Assembly (NCBI RefSeq): GCF_019800005.1
Contig: NZ_JABGCL010000003.1
Span: 186,001-250,000 of the forward strand
Length of the DNA: 64,000 nt
Source of the DNA: Geminicoccus harenae
GTDB lineage: Bacteria > Pseudomonadota > Alphaproteobacteria > Geminicoccales > Geminicoccaceae
Reading direction: 5' to 3'
Part shown: positions 1 to 9,474 of the stretch, in pieces
How the letters are laid out: each line of letters begins with the position of its first letter
Position numbering within the stretch: position 1 is the first letter of the stretch
The notes under the pieces: model-generated
Seen by the model: only the letters and a program-made list of their open reading frames with translations
Databases searched by the model: none
What the model was told of the DNA's origin: nothing
Translations under genes and position numbers: made by a program

Positions 1-708
1 GTGCTGAACTTTCCGTCCAACCCGACCGCCAAGGTGGTCGACCGGAAATTCTACGAGGAGGCGGTGCGGTTCGCCAAGGCGAAGGACATGTTCATCCTGT
101 CCGACATCGCCTATTCGGAAATCTGGTTCGACAGCCCGCCGCCCTCGATCCTGGAGGTGGAAGGCGGCTTCGACGTTGCGGTCGAGTTCTCGTCCTTGTC
201 CAAGACCTATTCCATGCCGGGCTGGCGGATCGGGTTTGCCGCCGGCAACCAGCGCCTGATCGCAGCACTCACCCGGATCAAGTCGTACCTCGACTATGGC
301 GCGTTCACGCCGATCCAGGTGGCGGCCACCGCCGCCCTGGACGGGCCGCAGGACTGCGTCGAGAAGATCCGCCTGCTCTACAAGGAACGGCGCGACGTGC
401 TGATCGACGGGCTGGCCAAGGCCGGCTGGAACGTGCCGCCGCCGCCCGCCACCATGTTCGCCTGGGCGCCGATCCCGGAGCCGTTTCGTGAACTGGGCTC
501 GCTTGGCTTCGCCAAGCTGCTGATCGAGGAGGCGGACGTCGCGGTCGCCCCCGGCATCGGCTTTGGCGAGTATGGCGACGGCCATGTCCGGCTGGCGCTG
601 GTCGAGAACAAGCAGCGCCTGCGCCAGGCCGCCCGCAACATCAAGGCGTTCTTCGGGCGCCACGGCCTTTCGCCGAAGCCCGGCTCCTCGGTGCTGGAGG
701 CGGCATGA
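1..708 (+). CDS. PLP-dependent aminotransferase, C-terminal part (5' end off window)
   Basis: This is the last 235 residues of a fold-type I (class I/II) aminotransferase of the alanine/LL-diaminopimelate aminotransferase type; the reading frame is open at base 1, so the start lies outside. Seen: an NFPSNPTA block near the first residue, D35 and Y38 that would contact the PLP ring, the Schiff-base lysine K68 in SLSKTY, R76 in PGWRIGF, and a C-terminal HVRLALVEN segment whose Arg normally binds the substrate carboxylate. The stop codon overlaps the start of the homoserine dehydrogenase gene, which suggests translational coupling and a role in aspartate-family amino acid metabolism. Exact substrate cannot be read from the sequence. 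Confidence 0.9.
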   Translation: MLNFPSNPTAKVVDRKFYEEAVRFAKAKDMFILSDIAYSEIWFDSPPPSILEVEGGFDVAVEFSSLSKTYSMPGWRIGFAAGNQRLIAALTRIKSYLDYGAFTPIQVAATAALDGPQDCVEKIRLLYKERRDVLIDGLAKAGWNVPPPPATMFAWAPIPEPFRELGSLGFAKLLIEEADVAVAPGIGFGEYGDGHVRLALVENKQRLRQAARNIKAFFGRHGLSPKPGSSVLEAA

Positions 709-1994
709 GCCCGCTGCGCATCGGGGTCGCCGGGCTCGGCACGGTCGGCGCCGCCACCGTCCAGCTCATCGAGGAGAACGCCCAGGTCCTGGCCCTGCGC
801 ACCGGCCGCCGGCTGCAGATCACGGCCGTGTCCGCGCGCGACCGCGGCAAGGACCGCGGCTTTGCGGCGGACCGCTACCGCTGGTACGAGGATGCCCGCG
901 CGCTGGCGGCCGATCCCGAGGTCGACCTGGTCTGCGAGCTGATCGGCGGCTCGGAAGGCGTGGCACTCGACCTGGTCCGCCAGGCGCTCCGTGTCGGCAA
1001 GCACGTGGTCACCGCCAACAAGGCGCTGCTCGCCCATCATGGCGGGATGCTCGCCCGGCTCGCCGAGGAGCATGGCGCGGTGCTGGCCTTCGAGCCGGCC
1101 GTGGCCGGCGGCATCCCGATCGTGAAGGCGCTGCGCGAAGGCTTGGCCGCCAACCGGATCCGCCGGATCACCGGCATCCTGAACGGCACCTCCAACTACA
1201 TCCTGACCACGATGCGCGAGACCGGCCGCGACTTCGCGACCGTGCTCGCCGAGGCGCAGGCCAAGGGCTATGCCGAGGCCGATCCGTCCTTCGACGTGGA
1301 CGGGATCGACGCCGCGCACAAGCTCTCGCTGCTGGCCAGCCTCGCCTATGGCTGCGTGCCGCAGTTCGACGCGATGCAGCCCGAGGGTATCAGGGCGATC
1401 AAGCCGGTCGACATCGATTTCGCCGGCCAGCTCGGCCTGCGCATCAAGCTGCTCGGCACCGCCCGCCTCACGGAGGCCGGGCTGGTCCTGCGCATGCATC
1501 CGGCCATGGTGCCGCTGGACGCACCGATCGCGGCGGTGGAGGGCGTGTTCAACGGGATCGCCGTGGAAGGCGACCGGGTCGGCACCACCATGTTCGAGGG
1601 CAGGGGTGCCGGTGCTGGGCCGACCGCGTCGGCGGTGGTGGCCGACATCGTCGACATCGCCCGCGGCCTGCGCCTGCCGACCTTCGGCGTGCCGGCCGCC
1701 GATCTGGTCGAGCGCAAGCTGGCCCCGGCCGAGGATCTGGTCGGCAGCTACTATCTGCGCCTGGAGGTGGTCGACCGGCCGGGCGTGCTGGCCGACATCG
1801 CGGCCGTGCTGCGCGACCACCAGGTCTCGATCGAGAGCCTGATCCAGCGCGGCCGCGACCCCGAGCAGCCGGTGACCCTGGTGATCACCACCCACGAGGC
1901 CGCCGAGGGTGCGATGACGCGCGCCCTGGCCGTGATCGCCGGCCTGTCCGTAGTGCTGGAAGCGCCGACCATGATCCGGGTCGAGCGCGCCTGA
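705..1994 (+). CDS. hom: Homoserine dehydrogenase
   Basis: Reduces aspartate semialdehyde to homoserine with NAD(P)H, the branch point to threonine, methionine and isoleucine. The 429-residue protein has the expected three parts: a Rossmann domain with GLGTVG at 10-15, a catalytic domain with GILNGTSNYIL (158-168) and the D202/K206 pair in the DGIDAAHK stretch, and a C-terminal ACT domain (about 345-425) containing VDRPGVLADIA. The ACT domain suggests allosteric control by threonine, as in other proteobacterial enzymes. A GGAGG Shine-Dalgarno sits just before the ATG, inside the end of the upstream aminotransferase gene, with which it overlaps by 4 bp. Confidence 0.96.
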   Translation: MSPLRIGVAGLGTVGAATVQLIEENAQVLALRTGRRLQITAVSARDRGKDRGFAADRYRWYEDARALAADPEVDLVCELIGGSEGVALDLVRQALRVGKHVVTANKALLAHHGGMLARLAEEHGAVLAFEPAVAGGIPIVKALREGLAANRIRRITGILNGTSNYILTTMRETGRDFATVLAEAQAKGYAEADPSFDVDGIDAAHKLSLLASLAYGCVPQFDAMQPEGIRAIKPVDIDFAGQLGLRIKLLGTARLTEAGLVLRMHPAMVPLDAPIAAVEGVFNGIAVEGDRVGTTMFEGRGAGAGPTASAVVADIVDIARGLRLPTFGVPAADLVERKLAPAEDLVGSYYLRLEVVDRPGVLADIAAVLRDHQVSIESLIQRGRDPEQPVTLVITTHEAAEGAMTRALAVIAGLSVVLEAPTMIRVERA

Positions 1995-2040
1995 CACGAG
2001 TTTTCGCAAGAACCAGGGCGCATGCCCGAAGAGGCCGATG

Positions 2041-3033
2041 ATGAGCGACTATCAAAGTGAAGACCGCAACCTCGCCATGGACGCCGTGCGCGTCACCGAG
2101 GCCGCGGCGCTGGCGGCTTCCCGGCTGATGGGTCTGGGCGACGAGAAGGCGGCCGACCAGGCCGCGGTCGACGCCATGCGCTCCGCCCTGAACGTGCTCG
2201 ACATCGAAGGCACGGTGGTGATCGGCGAGGGCGAGCGCGACGAGGCGCCGATGCTCTATATCGGCGAGAAGGTCGGCACCGGGCGCGGGCCCGAGGTCGA
2301 CATCGCGCTGGACCCGCTGGAAGGCACCACGATCTGCGCCAAGGGCGGCTCCAACGCGCTGGCCTGCCTCGCCATGGCGGCCAAGGGCGGCTTCCTCAAC
2401 GCGCCCGACGTCTACATGGAGAAGATCGCGGTGGGCGGCGGCCTGCCCAAGGACGTGATCCGGCTGGGCGACGCGCCCAAGGAGAACCTCCATCGCCTGG
2501 CCGAGGCCAAGGGCGTGCAGGTCAACGACCTCGTGGTGATGATCCTGGACCGGCCGCGCCATGCCGAGCTCATCGCCGACGTGCGCAAGGCGGGTGCCCG
2601 GATCCGGCTGATCGGCGACGGCGACGTGGCCGGCGTGATCGCGACCTCGCGCGCCGATACCGGCGTGGACATCTACATGGGCAGCGGCGGTGCGCCCGAA
2701 GGCGTGCTGGCCTCGGCGGCGCTGCGCTGCATCGGCGGGCAGTTCCAGGGCAAGCTCCTGTTCCGCAACGACGACGAGAAGGGCCGGGCGCGCAAGTTCG
2801 GGGTCGAGGACTTCGACCGCGTGTATCACCTGGAGGACCTGGCGAAGGGCGACGTGACCTTCTGCGCTACCGGCGTCACCGACGGCACCATGCTGCAGGG
2901 CATCCGCCGGATCGGCACGCGGATCACCACCCATTCGATCGTGATGCGCTCGAAGACCGGCACCGTGCGCACCGTGCATGCCGAGCACAATCTCGGCCTG
3001 AAGCGCGGCGTGGTTCCGCATTTCGGCCGCTGA
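2041..3033 (+). CDS. glpX: Class II fructose-1,6-bisphosphatase GlpX
   Basis: Hydrolyses fructose-1,6-bisphosphate in gluconeogenesis; lithium-sensitive, metal-dependent family distinct from Fbp. The protein (330 residues) carries the family's GEGERDEAPM (62-71) and DPLEGT (91-96) metal and phosphate-binding motifs. Two adjacent ATGs occur at 2038 and 2041; the second lies 6 bases after AGAGG and is preferred. It follows hom by 46 bp and is followed 7 bp later by recJ, so hom-glpX-recJ probably form one transcription unit. Some alphaproteobacterial GlpX also act on sedoheptulose-1,7-bisphosphate; that cannot be judged here. Confidence 0.95.
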   Translation: MSDYQSEDRNLAMDAVRVTEAAALAASRLMGLGDEKAADQAAVDAMRSALNVLDIEGTVVIGEGERDEAPMLYIGEKVGTGRGPEVDIALDPLEGTTICAKGGSNALACLAMAAKGGFLNAPDVYMEKIAVGGGLPKDVIRLGDAPKENLHRLAEAKGVQVNDLVVMILDRPRHAELIADVRKAGARIRLIGDGDVAGVIATSRADTGVDIYMGSGGAPEGVLASAALRCIGGQFQGKLLFRNDDEKGRARKFGVEDFDRVYHLEDLAKGDVTFCATGVTDGTMLQGIRRIGTRITTHSIVMRSKTGTVRTVHAEHNLGLKRGVVPHFGR

Positions 3034-3040
3034 TCGTCCA

Positions 3041-4780
3041 TTGCTGGATCAGCTGAGCCCCGTCTCGGGCCGACCCTGGCGGGAGCGGCCGGCCGATCCC
3101 GACCTCGTCGCCGCGCTGGTCCAGCGCAAGGGGCTGGCGGACGTGGTGGCGCGGGTGCTGGCCGGGCGCGGCATCGGCCTGGACGAGGTCGACCGCTTCC
3201 TGGAGCCGCGCCTGCGCGACTTCCTGGTCGACCCCTCTCATCTGGCCGACATGGACAAGGCCGCCGCCCGGCTGGTCCAGGCGGTGCGGGACAGGGAGCC
3301 GGTCGGGATCATCGGCGACTACGACGTGGACGGCGCCACCTCGGCCGCCTTGCTCAGCCGCTGGCTGCGTGGGCTGGGCGTCCCGGTGGAGATCGAGATC
3401 CCCGACCGGCTCCTGGATGGCTACGGGCCCAACCCGGGGGCGCTCGACCGGCTGCGGCTGGCCGGCTGCCGGCTGGTCGCGTCGCTGGACAGCGGCACCA
3501 CCGCGTTCGAGCCCCTGGCCCATGCCGCCCTGCACGGCCAGGAAGTGATCGTGGTCGACCACCATGCGGCCGAGGCGGAGCTGCCGCGCGCTTTTGCGGT
3601 GGTGAACCCGAACCGGCAGGACCAGGACAGCCCCTGTACCGACCTGGCGGCGGTGGGGGTGACCTTCCTCCTGCTGGTGGCGGCCAATCGTGAGCTGCGC
3701 CGCCACGGCCTGGCGGAGCCCGACCTTATGGGCCTGCTCGACCTGGTGGCGCTCGGCACGGTCTGCGACGTGGTGCCCCTGCGCGGCCTGAACCGCGCCT
3801 TCGTGCGCCAGGGCCTGCGGGTCATGGCCAAGGGCGAGAACACCGGCCTGGCCAGCCTGTCGCGCGAGGCGAAGGCGCCGGAGCTGCTGGAGGCCTGGCA
3901 TCTGGGCTTCCTCCTGGGGCCGCGCATCAATGCGGGCGGCCGGATCGACCGCGCCGACCTCGGCGTGCGGCTGCTCACCGAGACCAATGCCGGCGAGGCC
4001 GGGGCGATCGCCGCCAGGCTCGACCAGCTCAACGCCAAGCGGCGCCAGATCGAGCGGGAGATCCTGGATCTCGCCGACCGCTCGGTCCGCGCCCAGCTCG
4101 ACGAGGACGCGCCGGTGCTGGTGGCCTCGGGCGATGGCTGGCACCCGGGCGTGATCGGGATCGTCGCCAGCCGGCTGGTGGAGCGCTACGACCGCCCGGT
4201 CTTCGTGATCGGCTTCGATACCGACGGCATCGGCAAGGGCTCGGCCCGGTCCGTGCCGGGCGTGGATCTGGGCCAAGCAGTGATCGCCGCCCGCCAGGCC
4301 GGCATCCTGCTCAAGGGCGGCGGCCATCCGATGGCGGCCGGCGTCACGGTCGAGGCCGCCCGGCTGGACGAGTTCCGTCGCCACCTGCTGGACCGGATGC
4401 CCGTCCGGACCGCGTCGAGCGGCCAGCGCCGGCCGGTCGAGCTCGATGCGTCGGTCGCGATCGGCGCCTGCCGGCGCGAGCTGGCGACTGCCTTTCAGCA
4501 GTTGCAGCCGTTCGGCCAGGGCAACGAGGAGCCCCGCCTCCATCTGGTCGACGCGCGCATCGCCAGCGCCCGCCCGGTCGGCACCGGCCATCTGGCCGTG
4601 CGCATCGAGGGCCGGGACGGCGGCCGGGTGGCGGGCATCGCGTTCCGGGCCCTGGAACGGCCGCTGGGCGACCTGCTGCGCAGCGCTGACCGGCCGATGC
4701 AGCTGGCGGGCACGCTGAAGCTCGACCGCTACCAGGGCGACGAACGGATCTGCTTCCACATCGACGACGCTGCGGCCTGA
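3041..4780 (+). CDS. recJ: Single-stranded-DNA-specific exonuclease RecJ
   Basis: Degrades single-stranded DNA 5' to 3' in recombinational and mismatch repair. The 579-residue protein shows the DHH-phosphoesterase signatures: DYDVD at 93-97, the DHH triplet at 173-175, and a DHHA1-type region with GPRINAGGRID near residue 300, followed by a C-terminal OB-type domain. Length is normal for RecJ. The only start that keeps the N-terminus free of the upstream gene is TTG at 3041, 7 bp after the glpX stop; no strong ribosome-binding site is visible, so translation may depend on coupling to glpX. Confidence 0.95.
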   Translation: MLDQLSPVSGRPWRERPADPDLVAALVQRKGLADVVARVLAGRGIGLDEVDRFLEPRLRDFLVDPSHLADMDKAAARLVQAVRDREPVGIIGDYDVDGATSAALLSRWLRGLGVPVEIEIPDRLLDGYGPNPGALDRLRLAGCRLVASLDSGTTAFEPLAHAALHGQEVIVVDHHAAEAELPRAFAVVNPNRQDQDSPCTDLAAVGVTFLLLVAANRELRRHGLAEPDLMGLLDLVALGTVCDVVPLRGLNRAFVRQGLRVMAKGENTGLASLSREAKAPELLEAWHLGFLLGPRINAGGRIDRADLGVRLLTETNAGEAGAIAARLDQLNAKRRQIEREILDLADRSVRAQLDEDAPVLVASGDGWHPGVIGIVASRLVERYDRPVFVIGFDTDGIGKGSARSVPGVDLGQAVIAARQAGILLKGGGHPMAAGVTVEAARLDEFRRHLLDRMPVRTASSGQRRPVELDASVAIGACRRELATAFQQLQPFGQGNEEPRLHLVDARIASARPVGTGHLAVRIEGRDGGRVAGIAFRALERPLGDLLRSADRPMQLAGTLKLDRYQGDERICFHIDDAAA

Positions 4781-4829
4781 GGCGGTACGGAGCCGCCATG
4801 GCCAGCACGCGGTTCGACGGTTCCTGCCG

Positions 4830-6275
4830 ATGATCGACGTACGGCCGGTGTTCTATGCGCTGGGCGCACTGCTGTGCATCCTGTCGATGTTCATGCTCGT
4901 GCCGATGCTGGCGGACCTGGCCTATGACAGCGACGATGCCGACAGCTTCCTGATCTCGGCCTGCGTCACCGGCTTTTTCGGCGTGGCGCTGGTGCTGGCC
5001 TTCCATGTCGAGGACCTGAAGGTCGACCGCCGCCAGGGCTTCCTCCTGACCGCACTCGCTTGGTTCGTGCTCTCGGGCTTCGCTGCCCTGCCGTTCCGGT
5101 TCAGCAGCATGGAGCTGAGCTTCGCCGGGGCGTATTTCGAATCGATGTCGGGCCTCACCGCCACGGGCAGCTCGGCAATCGCGGACCTGTCGATCGCCCC
5201 GCCCGGCATCCTGCTGTGGCGCGGGCTGCTCAACGCCCTGGGTGGAGCCGGGATCATCGTCGTGGCGCTGGTGATGCTGCCCTTCCTGTCGGTAGGCGGC
5301 ATGCAGCTGTTCCGCGCCGAATCCTCCGACCGCAGCGAGAAGCTGTTTCCGCGCATCGACCAGATCGCCGGCGCCACCATCGCGGTGTATTCCGGCCTGA
5401 TCATGCTCTGCGTGTTCGTCTATGCAGCCCTCGGCATGACCACGTTCGATGCGGTGGTCCATGGCATGACGACCGTCGCGACCGGCGGCTTCGGCAACTA
5501 TTCCAACAGCTTCGCCTCCTACGATGCGCCGATCCTCTGGGCGGCGACGCTGTTCATGATAATTGGCAGCCTGCCCCTGGCGCTGATCGTGCTGTCCCTC
5601 AACCGGGGGCCGGGCGTCCTGCTGAAGGACCCGCAGATCCGGACCTTCTTGGCCTTTCTCGGCTGCGCCGTGGTCCTGGTCACTGTCTGGCTGGTCGTGA
5701 TGGCCGGTGCACCCCTGTTCTGGGCGGTCACCCACGCCGCCTTCAACGTCGTCTCCATCGTCTCCACCACAGGCTTCGCCTCCGACGACTATCTGCAGTG
5801 GGGGCCGCTCCCGGTGGTGGCGTTCCTGTTCCTGTCCACGATCGGCGGCTGCACCGGATCGACCACCGGTGGCCTCAAGATCTTCCGCTACCAGGTCATG
5901 GCCATGCTGCTGCGCCGCCACCGCAACGAGACGGTGATGCCGCACACGGTCTATGTCCGCCGCTATGGCGAGCGGCCGATCGGCGACGATGTCGTGCGGG
6001 CGGTGCTGGTCCTGTTCGCCCTTTACGGCGCCACCGTGATCTGTTTGGCGCTGGGCCTGGCCGCGACCGGGCTCGAGTTCGAGACCGCGATCTCCGGTGC
6101 GGTCACCGCCGTCAGCAATGTCGGCCCCGGGATTGGCGACCGGATCGGGCCGGTCGGCAGCTTCGCCAGCCTGTCCGACCTGGCCTTGTGGATGCTCTCC
6201 TTCGGCATGCTGGTTGGGCGGCTGGAGTTCACCACCGTGTTCATCCTGTTCAGCCGCCGCTTCTGGCAGGCCTGA
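4830..6275 (+). CDS. trkH: Trk-type potassium uptake membrane subunit TrkH
   Basis: Pore subunit of a Trk K+ uptake system in the inner membrane, normally gated by the cytosolic NAD/ATP-binding TrkA, which is not in this window. The 481-residue, highly hydrophobic protein has the four pore-loop repeats with conserved glycines: TATGSS (110-115), TVATGGFG (215-222), VSTTGFA (311-317) and a last one near AVSNVGPG (about 424). The GCTGSTTGGLK segment (340-350) after the third loop is characteristic of the family. The gene ends immediately before the convergent gspF stop, with no intergenic base. Confidence 0.94.
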   Translation: MIDVRPVFYALGALLCILSMFMLVPMLADLAYDSDDADSFLISACVTGFFGVALVLAFHVEDLKVDRRQGFLLTALAWFVLSGFAALPFRFSSMELSFAGAYFESMSGLTATGSSAIADLSIAPPGILLWRGLLNALGGAGIIVVALVMLPFLSVGGMQLFRAESSDRSEKLFPRIDQIAGATIAVYSGLIMLCVFVYAALGMTTFDAVVHGMTTVATGGFGNYSNSFASYDAPILWAATLFMIIGSLPLALIVLSLNRGPGVLLKDPQIRTFLAFLGCAVVLVTVWLVVMAGAPLFWAVTHAAFNVVSIVSTTGFASDDYLQWGPLPVVAFLFLSTIGGCTGSTTGGLKIFRYQVMAMLLRRHRNETVMPHTVYVRRYGERPIGDDVVRAVLVLFALYGATVICLALGLAATGLEFETAISGAVTAVSNVGPGIGDRIGPVGSFASLSDLALWMLSFGMLVGRLEFTTVFILFSRRFWQA

Positions 6276-7550
6276 TCAGCGCACCCCGGCCAGGTCGTTC
6301 ACCGCGACCACGGCGGCCAGGATCGAGAGCACCACGCCCGCCACGGCGACGCCCAGGCCCACCACGATCACCGGCTCCAGGATCGACAGGATCCGCTGGA
6401 TCCGCTCCTCGAGCCGGGTCTCGAACCAGCCCGCCGCCTGCTGCAGCGTGGCGCCGAGCCGCCCGGTCTCCTCGCCGATCCGGCACAGGCGGATCGCCTG
6501 GGGTGCCAGCAGGCCGGCATCGTTCAGGCAGAGCCAGAGCGGGCGGCCCTGGCGCACCCCGGACAGCGCCCGGTCCAGGCTGGCGGCGACCGCGCGGTTG
6601 TTCACCGTGTCGCGGGTGAGCTGCAGGGCCTGGGGCAGCTCCACGCCGCCGGACAGGAGCGAGCCCAGCATCCTCGTGGTCTGCGCCGTGGCGCGGGCCC
6701 GCGCCATCGGGCCGATCAGGGGTACCCGCAGGAGCAGGCGGTGGAGGAACCGGCCCCCGGCATCCTGCCGGGCGAGCGCCACCAGGAGGAAGACCAGCAC
6801 CGCCAGCGCTACCCCGGTGACGAGGCCGTGGGTCTCGACGAACTGGGCGACGGCCAGCGTCACCTGGGTGGAGCCCGGCAGGCTGGCGCCGGCATCGGCG
6901 AACAGTGGCTCGAACTGCGGCACCACCACGGTCAGCAGCACCAGCAGCGAGCCGATCGCCACCACGGCCAGCAGGATCGGGTAGGTCATGGCCCCGATCA
7001 GCTTGGCGCGCATCCGCTCCTCGCGCTCGCGCAGGGCCGCCAGCTCCAGCAGCGACGAATCCAGGGCACCGGTGGCCTCGCCGGCGCGCACCATGCCGAG
7101 ATAGGAGCGCGGGAACAGCTTTGGATGCTGGGCCAGCGCGTCGGTGAAGCTCTTGCCGCCCTTCACCTCGCCCAGGAGCTGCTGGATCACCGTGCCCATC
7201 TTGCCGAGCGTCTCGTCCTGCCCGAGCGTTTCCAGCGACCAGGCCAGGGTCTGCCCGGCCGACACCAGCGTGGCGAGCTCGCGGGTGAACTGGGTGACCA
7301 CGGAGCCGCTGATGCCGAACAGGCCGCGCCGGGCGCTGGCCTGGACCGCCGGGCGCGGCTCGCTGCTCCGGGCGGCCGCACCCCGTGGGGTGGCCGCGCG
7401 TGCGGCACCCGGCCGGCCCTCCGCCAGCTCGATCGGCACCAGCCCCATCGCCTCCAGCGCGCGCACCGCCGAGGCGCGGTTGGCGCCCTCGACGTCGCCG
7501 CTGGTCACTTGGCCGGCCGCGGTCAGCGCCCGGTAGCGGAACGATGCCAT
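6276..7550 (-). CDS. gspF: Type II secretion inner-membrane platform protein GspF
   Basis: Polytopic platform protein that connects the secretion ATPase to pseudopilus assembly. The 424-residue protein begins with the typical MASFRYRALTAAGQ start and contains two copies of the T2SSF domain (about 90-215 and 300-420), each ending in membrane helices; the last helix pair is near the C-terminus. An alanine/arginine-rich linker (about 45-75) is longer than usual. It lies 4 bp downstream of gspE, so the two are one operon. PilC of type IV pili is a relative; the secretin and GspE next door favour type II secretion. Confidence 0.9.
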   Translation of the reverse strand: MASFRYRALTAAGQVTSGDVEGANRASAVRALEAMGLVPIELAEGRPGAARAATPRGAAARSSEPRPAVQASARRGLFGISGSVVTQFTRELATLVSAGQTLAWSLETLGQDETLGKMGTVIQQLLGEVKGGKSFTDALAQHPKLFPRSYLGMVRAGEATGALDSSLLELAALREREERMRAKLIGAMTYPILLAVVAIGSLLVLLTVVVPQFEPLFADAGASLPGSTQVTLAVAQFVETHGLVTGVALAVLVFLLVALARQDAGGRFLHRLLLRVPLIGPMARARATAQTTRMLGSLLSGGVELPQALQLTRDTVNNRAVAASLDRALSGVRQGRPLWLCLNDAGLLAPQAIRLCRIGEETGRLGATLQQAAGWFETRLEERIQRILSILEPVIVVGLGVAVAGVVLSILAAVVAVNDLAGVR

Positions 7551-7554
7551 GCGC

Positions 7555-9237
7555 TCAGAACTCCTCGGTGGCGCGCAGCACCTCGTCCAGCGTGGTGACC
7601 CCGGCCATCGCCTTGGCCACGCCGTCCTGGAACATGGTGGTCATGCCGCGCGACATGGCATGTGCCTGCAACGCCTGGCTGGGTGCGCGCTCGCGGATCA
7701 GGCGGCGGATCTCCTCGTCCACCTCCAGCATCTCGAAGATGCCGACCCGCCCGACGATGCCGATGCCGTTGCACTGCTCGCAGCCATCCGCGGCGAACAG
7801 GGTGATGGCGGTGTCCGCCTTGCCGAAGCGCGTCAGCACCGCCGTCTCCTCCTCCGTGGGCGGGTGGGCGCGCCGGCAGTTCGGGCAGAGCTCGGCCACC
7901 AGGCGCTGGCCCAGCACCCCGCGCAGCACCGATGCCAGCAGGAACGGCTCGACCCCCATGTCCAGCAGCCGCCCGACCGCACCCGCGGCACTGTTGGTGT
8001 GCAGGGTGGAAAGCAGCAGATGGCCGGTCAGCGCGGCGTTCACCGCGATGTCGGCGGTCTCGCCGTCGCGGGTCTCGCCGACCATGATCACGTCCGGATC
8101 GTGCCGCACCACGCTGCGCAGGATCCGGGCAAACCCTAAGTCGATCTCGGGCCGGACCTGGATCTGGGTGACGCCCTCCACCTGGTACTCGACCGGATCC
8201 TCGATCGAGATGATCTTGTCGGTCACCGCGTCGAGCTGGCGCAGCGAGGTGTAGAGGGTCGTGGTCTTGCCGCTGCCGGTGGGGCCGGTGACCAGGAACA
8301 TGCCGTGCGGGGCGGCGAGCTGGCGGCGGATCGCCGCCTCGATCGCGGCCGGCATGCCGAGCTCGACGAAGCTGGGCGCGTCCTTGTCGGTCTCGAGCAG
8401 GCGGATCACCACGCTCTCGCCATGGACGGACGGTGCGGTCGCGACGCGCAGGTCGAAGCGGCGCTGGTCGACCACCACCCGGGCCCGGCCGTCCTGGGGC
8501 AGGCGCCGCTCGGCGATGTCCAGCCGCGCCATGATCTTGATGCGCGAAATCACCGCAGCCGCCAGCCGCGCCGGGGGTGCCCCGATCTCGCGCAGGCGGC
8601 CATGGACGCGGAAGCGCACGCGCAGCCGGTCGCGGGCGGGCTCGACATGGATGTCCGAGGCACTCATCCGCACCGCGTCCGAGAGCACTTGGTTCACGAA
8701 GCGGATGACCGGTGCGGCCTCGGCCTGGTGCTCCAGGCTCTCCTTGTCGTCCGGCATCTGGTCGAACAGGTCGCCGCCGGCTGCGGCCCGACCGATCTCG
8801 TCCAGCGACGGCGCCTCGGCGCGGACCGACTTCGCGATCGCCCGCTCCAGCTCGTCATAGGCCATCACCACCGGGACCACCCTGCGCCGCGTGGCGATCG
8901 CCACCGCGCGCATGGTGGCGTTGTCGGTAGGATCGGCCATCGCCAGCCAGACCGTGCGCTCGTCGTGACGGATCGGCAGGGCGCGGTTGGCCTCGAGGAA
9001 GCGCGGGGCGAGCTGGCCGCTGAAGAGCTGCTCCTTCGGCACCGCGTCGGCCGTGGCGATCTCGACATTGTAGAGTTCGGCCACCGCGCGGGCGAAGCCG
9101 GCGGGCGTCATCAGGCCGCTCTTGGCCAGGAGTGCCGGCAGAAACTCGCCGGCCCCGTTCGACTGCTCGCGCAGCCGGGCGAGGTCGGCCGCCACGAGCC
9201 GGCCGGATTCAACCAGGCGTGTCAGTATGAGGTCCAT
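7555..9237 (-). CDS. gspE: Type II secretion ATPase GspE
   Basis: Cytoplasmic hexameric ATPase that powers pseudopilus assembly. The 560-residue protein has an N-terminal T2SSE_N domain (about 1-140), then the core ATPase with Walker A GPTGSGKT at 318-325, an Asp box ISIEDPVEY (344-351), Walker B VIMVGETRD (383-391) and a His box. A four-cysteine zinc knuckle follows, starting with C451 and C454 (CPNC) and closing with CEQC. First gene of gspE-gspF, divergent from gspD across a 237-bp gap. PilB of type IV pili shares this architecture, so the assignment rests partly on the neighbouring gspD. Confidence 0.92.
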   Translation of the reverse strand: MDLILTRLVESGRLVAADLARLREQSNGAGEFLPALLAKSGLMTPAGFARAVAELYNVEIATADAVPKEQLFSGQLAPRFLEANRALPIRHDERTVWLAMADPTDNATMRAVAIATRRRVVPVVMAYDELERAIAKSVRAEAPSLDEIGRAAAGGDLFDQMPDDKESLEHQAEAAPVIRFVNQVLSDAVRMSASDIHVEPARDRLRVRFRVHGRLREIGAPPARLAAAVISRIKIMARLDIAERRLPQDGRARVVVDQRRFDLRVATAPSVHGESVVIRLLETDKDAPSFVELGMPAAIEAAIRRQLAAPHGMFLVTGPTGSGKTTTLYTSLRQLDAVTDKIISIEDPVEYQVEGVTQIQVRPEIDLGFARILRSVVRHDPDVIMVGETRDGETADIAVNAALTGHLLLSTLHTNSAAGAVGRLLDMGVEPFLLASVLRGVLGQRLVAELCPNCRRAHPPTEEETAVLTRFGKADTAITLFAADGCEQCNGIGIVGRVGIFEMLEVDEEIRRLIRERAPSQALQAHAMSRGMTTMFQDGVAKAMAGVTTLDEVLRATEEF

Positions 9238-9474
9238 TTCTGTCTCTTCCCGGCAACACCGTCCGACAGGTGATACCCGGCCAGGGCTATCCCGCGTTGA
9301 TTTATATGGTCTGCCCGATCACACGACCGCGTGTCAAAGCCGTGACGTGTCCTGCCGTGACTTGACGGGGCACAACGTGACCGGCACTACCTTTGGTGGA
9401 GACGGCCAGGTTGAAGCCGGGGGGTGGAAATGGTCGCTCACGCACCCATGACACGGTTGAAAACCAGACGGACA

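Noticed and set aside
378..2009. 543-residue open frame on the minus strand over the aminotransferase and hom genes
   Set aside because: High-GC antisense shadow: Arg/Gly/Ala/His-rich translation without motifs, opposite well-supported genes. The same applies to long frames at 2924-4759, 4344-5945, 40161-42110 and 44945-47554.
9332..9337. TTGACA on the minus strand as -35 for gspE
   Set aside because: The nearest good -10 (TATAAA) is about 25 bases away, too far for sigma-70.
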